A DNA stretch of 64,000 nucleotides, taken from Nymphaea colorata (Eukaryota; Streptophyta; Magnoliopsida; Nymphaeales; Nymphaeaceae). Of the stretch, positions 11,361-21,900 are shown piece after piece (position 1 is the first letter of the stretch; the number at the start of each line of letters is the position of its first letter). Location of the stretch: assembly GCF_008831285.2 (NCBI RefSeq), contig NC_045140.1, forward strand, positions 14,369,796 through 14,433,795, in the 5' to 3' direction. The notes beneath the pieces were generated by a model. It worked only from the letters and a program-made list of their open reading frames with translations. It did not search any database and was not told where the DNA came from. Made by a program: the position numbers and the translations under genes.

Positions 11361-12852
11361 AATTTCTGAGACTTGCCTGCTAATGTTGGTTTTGACTGGA
11401 CAGTTCTCCTTGTGGGGAAATGAACTCAACGTCCGCTTTCCTTTTTGAACCCAACGGCTGACCCAAAATTTTTTTTATTAAGGGGCTTTGTTACTTAACT
11501 TTAGCGGCTCTCTCATAGAAAAACTGAAAATTAATCAAATATTTATGCGTAAATAAAACAAATTCTGTGGGGCAATTGTCCACCGATAAAAGTGGTTTTG
11601 CCACTGTTCAATGCAAGTTATCCAGCTATATCAATGCTCAGGCTCGAAACAGACTGCATATAGGGTGCTTGAATTTACAGAAATAACCCTATCATTTTTG
11701 CAAAAGACATAAAAAAAATCCACCTTATGATGACAAAAAGAGAAATTAATGAAGCCCTTTTTGTCCTCACGAGGAGGCAATTGTAGTGGCTTGCGAGGTG
11801 GTAGAAAACAAAACCCCAATTCTCACGGGTACGTGGATCTCACATGTTTCGAGCGGTTGTGAAACAAACACGATCGAGTTTCATTGATTCATTTCTTTAA
11901 CTTTTTTTGGTGCACCATTTCTTGTTGGTTAAGAAATATTTTCGTGGGACATGCTTGTTCAATTATTAAAGGTCATGGAATAATGACAAATATATTTTTT
12001 TTGTAGTCCGTTGACACACTTTCAAGCATGTCAGGGAATGAGCTTCATGAACTTGAACCGTAATTAGTCGACGGGTACTTTTTCTACTTTATTTGTTAAT
12101 CGACTTCTTTTTTTTCATTTGTTTTATTTACTTAAATATGTGGCACTCTTTTGTCAAATTTGCACAAAGAGTTTTTTTTTTTACATACTAACAAACCTTA
12201 GTCTTAGTTGACTTCAGTTATAATTCTTTTTAGTCGTGTGAGCTCGTCTTAAACTTGCAGCATCAAAGCAGGGATTTCAACGCTCACTGGTTCCACTTCC
12301 ACGAAATGAATTAGAACACGACCACCCAATTTCGCTCCGATCAAATCCTTACCAATATGCTCGGTAGCGTTGCATGAAACTCCTCCTCCTTCATTCTTTC
12401 TCCTCTAGTTGGCGTTCACTAAGTGAGAGAGAGATCACAAAGAGTGAGGGAGAGAGGGGATGACCAGGTCCAAGTCCTTTCGACAATTCCTTCTTCCAAT
12501 TCAATGCGTTTACGGGAGGGAAACTGATAGGAAATAAGACTTATTTAATGTTAGCTACTGTTGATTGAAGTTGGGACCGGGACAGCTACAAATGGGTGAT
12601 GATGAAGTTGCATATATATTTTATGAATAATCTTCGTGTGACCCTCACATTGAATTTCACCGAACATAGGCCCCTTCCTACATGTAATGTAATTCTGGCT
12701 TCGCAGCTTCAAGAAGAGGCTTTCTTTGTAAAGACAATTCAGGATTTCTCCTCTCCCTTCTCTTTATTGCGAAGACACGGACGAAGGACCACTTTAAAGG
12801 AAATGAGGAACTTGGTCAGCGTGGACGCGCTAAGCAAGAGGGAAGAAGAGCT
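11361..12852. other. Upstream region of C2 gene B, part of a dispersed duplicated block
   Basis: 11750-12245 is a diverged direct copy of 28900-29400, and 12265-12440 is a copy of 28548-28690, with block order reversed between the two places. 12420-12460 is GA-rich. No coding sequence was recognised. The stretch next to gene B (12700-12852) is probably its proximal promoter. Confidence 0.5.
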
Positions 12853-12998
12853 TATTTAAAGATGACATAATGGCAGAGCCTTTCGCAGAAACATATTGGT
12901 AGGTTTCTCTCTTAGAAAAGAAGCCATATACGTGTTTCTCGCGCTTGATCCCTTCTATTCTCCAGACCCTCTTTGTAGACTTGCAGATCGCTCATCCC
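12853..12998 (+). promoter_or_regulatory. Conserved TATA box and 5' leader of C2 gene B
   Basis: TATTTAAA at 12853-12860 lies 146 bp before the ATG at 12999, matching gene A in position and flanking sequence. The whole interval aligns with gene A's leader, so the duplication that made A and B carried the core promoter with it. Confidence 0.6.
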
Positions 12999-15900
12999 AT
13001 GCCGATATCCGGCATCCAAGGCCAAATGCTCGAAGTAACAGGTGAAAGGATCCTCCACGCCGTCTTCATTACCAAATCAACACGACGTTATACATGCTTT
13101 TGTTGATTGTTTCAGTTACCTAATCTTTGTTTACCGTTGGTTATAGTTGTTCTATGCGCCGGATTGAAGAATACGGAATTCATATCCAAGCAAGACCCGT
13201 ACGTTTGCGTCGAATACGAAGACGCCAGGGTCAGAACCAGAACGTGCACAGGTGAGAAATGTTGGGATTTCTCCCCATTACGCATATACAAAACCAAACG
13301 TATATACCCTAAAACAGGATCATGCTCATGCTAAATCATTGAATCAAACATAACCTTAAACTTAAAGCGGAAGCGCACCTGAATCCATCTGATCTGGTGC
13401 ACGGGAAGATCGCAGCAGGGTCTTCCAGGGTACATGCGGCGCGCTTGAGGTCTCTCTCAGATGGGGAAGAGGAAAACCCTAGAAACCAATGTTTCAGGCA
13501 ACCATTGCACGACCCCAGGGACCACTACCATTTTATAATAAGGACAATTACGGATTCCACCCATCAAAGAGTCTGTAATTCCGTACTGGTATCTATACAT
13601 TGCAAAATTACCCCATACCATCTAAAATGACGTAATATCCCGAAATGCATCACTTAAGCGGATATTTACATTAAGACAGCCATAATGTGTGAAAATCCTC
13701 ATAGACATATGTCGGTCCACCAAATGATCTTACAATCTCCCACTTGGGCCAAATATGTCTTTATACATTCAGACATTACACAAAACCTTAAGAACTCATA
13801 ACTGCTATCTTATTAAACGTCATTTCACCAATCTCGTCCATGATCATATCAACACAGAACCAAAGCGGCTTTCGCTATATCAAAATTAGCTAAACCTTCA
13901 ATGATCACAAATGTTAACATAATCAATGACATAGATCTGATATGGATGTATAGCATGAGAATTACATGTAATGTGATTACAACATGTCTATTCTCAGCTG
14001 GTCCAACTTTAAAACCTTATGGAGATCAAAACCTAACACATAAACACAGAATGGAACCAAAGAACTTTAAACTTTATTCTGCAGAAAACTGAATATGTGT
14101 CTATACATAAGAGCAAACAAAATACAAACTCCCACTAAACCAGCACATCATCCAAGGATAACACCCCCATATGAACAACATGTTCGTGAAAGACCTTATG
14201 TGTTAAACCCTTGGTAAGCGGATCCGCAATCATACAGTTTGTTCCAATATGCTCTAAAGACACCTGACCATTCTGTATCCCCTCTTTAACAGCCCAAAAA
14301 CTTAATATCGATGTGCTTCGACTTTGACAAATTGTGACTGTTATAAGAGTACATGACTGCTGAATTATTGTCACACAACAACCTTAGTGGTATTTCTATA
14401 CCATACATAATGCGCAGCCTCGTGACAAAATTCTGCAATCACAAAACCTGATTGGATGTCATTATCTTGGCATCCAGCAAAGTCAGAATCTGAATACCCA
14501 ATGATCTCCCACTGGTCTGACTTCCTGTATGTGAGCATAAAATCTTATGTTCTTTTTAAGTACCTCAAAACTCTTTTGGCTGCTTTCCAATGACCCATAC
14601 CAGAATCACTTAAGTATCTGCCTAACATTCAAATGATAAATGCAATATCCAAACGAGTACAAACCTGAACATACATAAGACAAATAGGGAATCATTTCCA
14701 TTACTTTAGATTCGATTTTACTTTTATGGCACTGTTTGAGACTAAACTTGTCTCCTTTAGCAACTGGAGTCTTTCTTGGTTTACAATCCTTCATGTCATA
14801 TCGCTGAAACACCTTATCAATGTAAGCCTTTTGTGATGATCCAAGAATACTCCGAGAACGATCTCGAAATATTTGGATCCCTAATACAAAAGATGCACAA
14901 CCAAGATCCTTCATGTCAAACTTTGTTGACTAAAAATCTTAGTTTCATGCAATATGCCAACATCATTACTTGCCAACAATATATCATCGACATATAAAAC
15001 CAGAAAGATAAATTTGCCCCCACTGAACTTTTGGTATACACATTCATCAACCATATTAATTTCGAAACCAAATGAAACTATAACTTGATGAAGTTTGTAA
15101 TACTATTGACTGGAAAACTTGCTTTAGTCCATATATGGATTTCCTATGTAACACCTATATTTAATTTTCTTGAGGTTGTTGAGTTTGTTCTTCAGTATGG
15201 AGATCGACATCATTGCCTTCTTCTGAATAGAGTGGACTCAGGTCCCTCTTCAAAAGCAATGTTCATAACCTGATCACCTCCCAAACTCAATATCCTCAAA
15301 GAAATGGGCGTTTCTCTTTCAAAGAAAGACTTACTGAATGGATTAAATAAAACTTATAACCCCTTAATGTTTGTTCATTTTCCCTTTATACATTCAGTGC
15401 AGACATTAAAGTTTGCAAAATCAAGGGACTCAAGAATTTCTTTTGACATAATTCTTTATATTCTCTTTTCAGAAATATGTCCTAAGCGCCAATGTCATAA
15501 CATAGTAGAATTCTCTTTCGCTAATTTTCTTTTACTACCACTAAACGTAACATGCAAGGTTTCATTATATGAAGCAACCGTATCAAGCAAATAAAGGTTA
15601 TCGCTACTAAACAAAGAACCAGTGGAATTCAAATTTGAATGCAGAAACTACTTAAATTTATTTCCTCCAAATGAACAATAATAACCAAATTTGTTCAGTA
15701 AGGAAATAACAACCAAATTCCGTCTAAAAGGCGGTATTACATAAGTTTCTATCAAATTCAAATAACAACCAGTCTTTAACAATAACTCAAAAAAACTGCT
15801 ATGGCTTCAATCTTCGCCTTCATGTCATCGCCCTCATAGATGAATCTTTCAGCATCAATTGGCGTCCGATAATTTAGGCAGCCCTGCACAGAAACACTTA

Positions 15901-18900
15901 TATGAGTAGTAGCAACCGAATCTACCCACAAGTGCCTTGGTACTGAAATTAAATTAACCTCAGAACAAACCAAAGTAAGAATCGTACCTTTCTTTTCACG
16001 CCATGCGTGATACTTAGTACAATCCTTTTTCATATGACCTTCATCCTTGCAAAAGAAGCAGCTTGATTTGCCTTCCTTATGCTTCTTCTGTTTTTTAATG
16101 GATGCGTGATCAACTGCAATTTCCTTAATAGCCTTCCTTTTCTTACTTTTAGGCGTAGTAGCCAAGTGAGCACTTTCTATCCTATCATGCTTCAATCTCT
16201 CCTCTTCTTCCACACAGTACGAAATGAGCTCATTAAGAGTTCATTTCTCCTTCTGACAGTTATAACTAACTTTAAACTGTCCAAACTGTGGTGGAAGGAA
16301 AGAAGAACCATATGCACTATAAAGTCTTCGGGTAACCTCAGACCTAGCGCCTGTAATTTTGAAGCAAGATGAGACATTTCCCTAATGTGCTCCCGTATGT
16401 TCCCCTTACTTTTATACTTCAGCGTCACAAGTTTACTCAAAAGAGTGCTTGTTTCAGCCTTTTCATTTTTAGCAAAACGTTTTTTAATCTCTTCAAGGAA
16501 CGCCTTGGCACTAGCCTTTTCAGTAATAGATCCCCGAAAATTTTCTGGGATTGATCTCTTCATGATCATTAGACACATGCGGTTTGAGCGTTCCCACCGT
16601 TCAAAGTACCGCTTATCCTCATGGGAACTTTGATCTGTTGGATGAGGTGGGCACAACTCCCTAAATGCAAGGTCAAGATCCATACAACCCAGAACAATCA
16701 TGACAGTTTCTTTCCAGTCCTTAAAATTCGAACCATTTAACTCAGGAACAGTACTCAAATTTGCAGATATCATAGAAACCGGTGTCATAATCGTGTACTT
16801 AAATCCAAAACCAAAATGATTCAATGAAATGGGCCCAAAAGAGTCCAAAATTTATAAACCGGTGTCATAATCATGCTTAAGAGGGTCAAGAACTACTGAA
16901 TCAGCCTTAAAATGGCCCGTATCGTTCTTAAACCACAATTAGAACACCCACATACCCCTACATAGGGCTTAACAAGTCTAAAAATTAGACGTACCAGTCA
17001 AAAATAGACCGTATCGGTTCTAAAACCCACTGAACCGGTTAAAATTGGCCCAAAAACGGTTCCATAACTCAATGAACCGGTCTGAAAAGCCCTGAATCGG
17101 TCTAAATATCAAGTGAACCGGTCTGAAAATACCCGAATCGGTTCGAAAATCAACTTAATCGGTTCTAAAATGCTAGAATCGGTTCCAAAACTGAATGAAC
17201 CGGTCCCAAAAATGGTCCGAATCGGGTTTAAAAGGTCCGAACCGGTCTGAATCGGTTCTGAATCGTATTGAACCGGTCTGAAATCGAATGAACCGGTTCG
17301 AGTCTTTTCCAAAACCGGTTTTAAAAAATGAACCGATTTACATAACTTAAACCAAATGGATACGGGTCGGGTCCGACGAGACCCGACCCGGTCCGAAAAA
17401 TTAACATAAACGCGCTCGAGCGGGCGGCGGCAAATTTTTTTTTTTTTTTTAAATCACGATGGATCCGGATCGGGTCTGTCGAGAACCGACCCGGTCCGCC
17501 CGCCCGCCCGACCGCCCGATCGCTCGCGGGCGTTGCCTCCACCGCTCGCCTGCCGAACGGCAGGCAGGCGGTGAAGCTCCACCGGCAGGTGGCCGCCGGC
17601 GGGTGCCGCCAGCATCGCCGGACGTCGGTTGCCACGATGGCAGGCCAACGCCCAACGGAAACCGACCGATTCTGGCCGGTTTCCCCACATCGTCATTCTG
17701 CCGTATTTGCAGTTCTTTCAGAAAAAAAAAACGAAATAAAGGAAACGAGCCGGACGGAGGTGGGTGGGCGCCGGCCGTCGCCCGAACCGACGGTCGCAGC
17801 CCGCCGTGCCGCCATAACAGTCGGCCCCGGTCGCTGCCCCTATCGCCAGCCGGTGCTCCTCCATCGCCCCTCCCTGCCGTCCCCGTTTCCTTCCTTTTGT
17901 GTCTTCTTCTTCTTTCGTGGCTGCGACAGGAGCCTGACGGCTTCTGTCGCCCACGACCGAGGCTCAACAGCCGGCGGGTCACATCGCCCCTTCCGGCGAC
18001 AGCGACCTCGCTGGCCGTTTCCCCTCCCTTTGTCCCTTTCTCCGGTTGCGACGGAAGCCGACGGCTTCCATCGCCTACGCGATGGAGGCCGTCTCCCCCT
18101 GTCCAGTTTTTTTTTTTTTGAAAACTTGCAGCCAAAGAGCAGGAACATTCAAATGGGAAGAACGCCAAAAGATCAACGATTTAACGAAGAACAAAGGCTC
18201 TGATACCAAATGTTGGGATTTCTCCCCATCACGCATATACAAAACCAAACGTATATACCCTAAAACAGGATCATGCTCATGCTAAATAATTGAATCAAAC
18301 ATAACCTTAAACTTAAAGCGGAAGCGTACCTGAATCCATCTGATCTGGTGCACGGGAAGATCGCAGCAGGGTTCTTCCAGGGTACGTGCGGCGCGCTTGA
18401 GGTCTCTCTCAGATGGGGAAGATGAAAACCCTAGAAACCAATGTTTCAGGCAACCATTGCACGACCCCAGGAACCACTACCATTTTATAATAAAGACAAT
18501 TACAGTTTCCACCCATCAAAGAGTCCATAATTCCGTACTGGTATCTATACATTTCAAAATTACCCCATACCATCTAAAATGACGTAATATCCCGAAATGC
18601 AATCACTTAAGCGGATATTTACATTAAGACAGCCATAATGTCTGAAATTCCTCATAGACATATGTCGGCCCACCAAATGATCTTACAAGAAAAATCATCA
18701 TCCCCTTGTGACGGCACATCTCCATTTAATCTCTCCTTTCCAAAAGGCCAAAACTTAGATGTATCTCTGGAACTGATCAGGTGAGTTTTCGGGTCAGTTT
18801 CTTTGCACTTACCATGTTCTTTCCGCTGATTGCTACAGATGGAGGCAGGAACCCCACCTTCAGGGAGAAATTCAACTTCACTCTCATCGAGGGTCGCCAG

Positions 18901-21900
18901 GAAATGAACGTCAACGTCTGGAACAGCAACATGTTTTCCGGGGACGACCATATTGGCAGCGGAAGGTGATCGGCTCGTTTCTCAGTATCCCTCTTTTTAT
19001 TCTTCCTGTTCTCAAACTCAACGTTCGATCAAGATTTTATGTTGTTGTTGAAGAATCCAATTTCCTTTCTTGTTCCCACCCGTTGGGCATATTGTCGTTC
19101 TCTCCTTGTGCATGTTTTAGAAACTATTATAGTTTCTTTTATTGTATTGCCTTGTGAGAGAGCCTTCCACATTTGTTAGGCATTTTGGTGGAAGCTCTCA
19201 TATATCACGTGTATTGCCTTTGGCCTAAAAAATAAAACAGTCAAAAAAATACAGAGGGAGGTGTGGAGCCTCTGTCGTGGATGTAGGTCTGAGCAGACCG
19301 AACCACGTTAAATCTTGCTTGTTTCTTGCTCCTCTTTCTTTCTACATGGTATGGTTTACCTCTAAATTCTGAAACTGCGCCAGATTCCGACGACCGGCGC
19401 TATCAACTCCGGTGGCAGTTTTGGTCAAGCATAGGCTCGTTGGAATCGTCTACATCTGAGGATTCTTCCTGCAATATTTCAGATTTTTTGGAGCATTCTT
19501 TGAAGAGATAAGCATTTTTCTTTGGTTACTGTTTTTTTCGTTTTACAGTACCTGTAAAATCTGAAACTGCGCCAGATTCCGGCGACCGGCGCTGCTAGCT
19601 CCGGCGGCGGTTTAGGTCGAGCATAGGCTCGTTGGAAGCGTCTGTGTCTGAGGATTCTCCACACAAAATTTCAGATTTTTTGGAAAAGCGGTGGAGGAGA
19701 TATGAATTTTTGATTGACCACCTGTTACTGGAGTGCTTCCTGCGATTTCAGGTCCAAGCGTGACTTTCTCTGGGGCGCGTTTTTTATTGGAGTCGAATAA
19801 GAAGCTGAGCCTGGTGGCATTGGATTCCGTCACATGTCTAGTATTTTTTGTTTAAATTTCAGAATTTTTGGATGATTTTATAAGCAGCTGCTGAATTTAC
19901 AAGTGCTGAGGGTCTGACCGCAAATTCCTGCTAGAGAGAACCTCAACCTGTCCAGCGTGATTCTCTATTCTTCATTTGCGGCCTCCTGTTTCACAGCAGA
20001 TTCATGGCTGGAAATAGCTCGTCCACACCAAACCAGTGGTCAGACCCTACAATGGAGAGAATAGTTGTTCAAGATCAGGTACCAAATACCAAAATCACTT
20101 CTACTCTACTAGATGGAAGAAATTACTTATCGTGGTCTAGATCTGTTACATTATATGAGTGGTAGATCAAAGTTGGGTTATATTGATGGAGAAATTATTC
20201 AACCACATGAAACTGATGCACGTTTTAAGGAATGGAAATCCATCAATGACATGGTTATGTCATGGCTTCTCAATTCCATGGAGCCAAAAATTGCTCGAAA
20301 CTTTATGTTTCTGACTAGTGCTCATGATGTATGGATTAATGCAAAGGAAATGTATAGTGAGCAAAACAATGTCGCCCGCATGTATCAGCTATCATGTCAA
20401 ATTCATAGTTTAAGAAAGGGGAATATGTGTATTGCTGATTATTACGGCAAAATGAAGTGTTTATGGGATGAATATGACATATACACTGCATCATATAGTG
20501 ATAATGCTCCATCAAAAAAACTCAGGCAACACGAGAAGACTTTTCAATTCCTAGCAGGTCTTGGAAATGATTTTGAACATATTCGAAGTCAAATTTTGCT
20601 CTCAGCTGAATTACCTTCTGTCAATAACATTCTGTCCACCCTTATGAGAGAAGAAACACGTCGTCAAGTTATGAACCCAGATACTCAACCAAAAAATTCA
20701 GCAAGCGAGGGTTCTGACAAAGCAGCGTTTCATGCCAATACTATTGCCTATGCTGCTACAATGAACAAAAGGGATAGTCAAGGGTCATATGGCTATAAAT
20801 CGAGAAATCAAAATAGTAAGTTTACTTGCACTTATTGTAAAAAGAATGGGCACACTCGGGATAGGTGTTGGACACTGCACGGGAAACCAGGAGCATCTCA
20901 GGGTCGGCGTCCAAATGAGCCAACTGCTTCTGCTCAAGTTGCCGCCACAGAAACCACTGATGTAGCTGCCCAATTGAAGACTATCACCGAGCTTCTTCAG
21001 AATGTATACAAACAAAAGGAGAAGATCGCCATGGTCGCCTCGGCATCTAGTCAAGATCTTCCAGGTACTCTCTCTACTTACTCTGACTGGATTATAGATT
21101 CTGGAGCAAGCGATCATATGTGTTCATCTACTATAAATCACTCTAATATTAAGGATGTACATGAGAATAATTTTGTCGTTATTGCAGGTGGATCCAAGGT
21201 GAGAGTTGAAGGTATTAGTAGTGTTAATCTCTTTGATAGTGACAAAAAAATTAATACCTTAGTTGTTCCTAAGCTGTCTACAAATTTATTGTCTGTTTCT
21301 AAACTCACCAAGGATTTGAACTGTGATATTATATTCTCACCATATGATGTGATCTTTCAGGACAGGTTGACGAAGAAGATGATTGGTAAGGGAAAAATTA
21401 CCAATGGACTGTATGTGTTGGAACATGAAAATAAAGCTTTGATTGCTAAATTTGATAGCTCTTTGTGGCATAAAAGACTTGGCCATCCTTCCAATTACAA
21501 GTTGAAAGTTTTATTTCCTACATGTTATTATGATTGTCATTCGTGTGATGTGTGTCGTTATGCTAAGATGAGTAGACCTCCTTTTCCTGAGTCTAATAGT
21601 GTTGTTGAACATCCATTTGATTTGGTACATTCCGATGTATGGGGACCAGCCCCTGTGAGTTCTTATTCTGGCTTTAGATATTATGTTACCTTTATTGATG
21701 ATTTTTCAAAAATCACTTGGATATATCTGCTTAAAAATAAAAGTGAAGTTTTTGACAAATTTCAAATCTTTTTTAATATGATTAAAAATCAATACGGAGT
21801 GCAAATTAAAACTCTAAGAACTGATAACGGCACTGAGTTTAAAAATTCCATGTTCCAAAGTTTTGAAAAACAACATGGTATTGATCATCAGTTTACCTGT

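Larger units (their letters stand above)
13260..18687 (-). mobile_element. Ty1/copia LTR retrotransposon, antisense in intron 2 of gene B, non-autonomous
   Basis: LTRs at 13260-13734 and 18211-18687 (TG...CA) with 5-bp TSD AGAAA (13255-13259 and 18688-18692). The primer site for initiator tRNA-Met (minus-strand TGGTATCAGAGC) is at 18208-18197; the purine tract is just above 13734. On the minus strand: gag from about 16788 (ISANLSTVPELNGSNFKDWK), a frameshift near 16210, a CCHC knuckle (CFFCKDEGHMKKDC, about 16065-16020), and a protease motif reading DSV rather than DSG (15922-15914). A pre-integrase HWRLGHIS (about 15500) follows, then directly a post-integrase tail, late RT with YVDD (about 14990) and an RNase H end (14374-14135). 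The integrase core and early RT are missing. The leader between primer site and gag is unusually long (1.4 kb). Confidence 0.92.

Noticed and set aside
17459-18203. Overlapping open frames of 210-239 codons on both strands
   Set aside because: They come from the GC-rich leader block, have low-complexity Arg/Pro/Gly composition, appear on both strands, and resemble no family.
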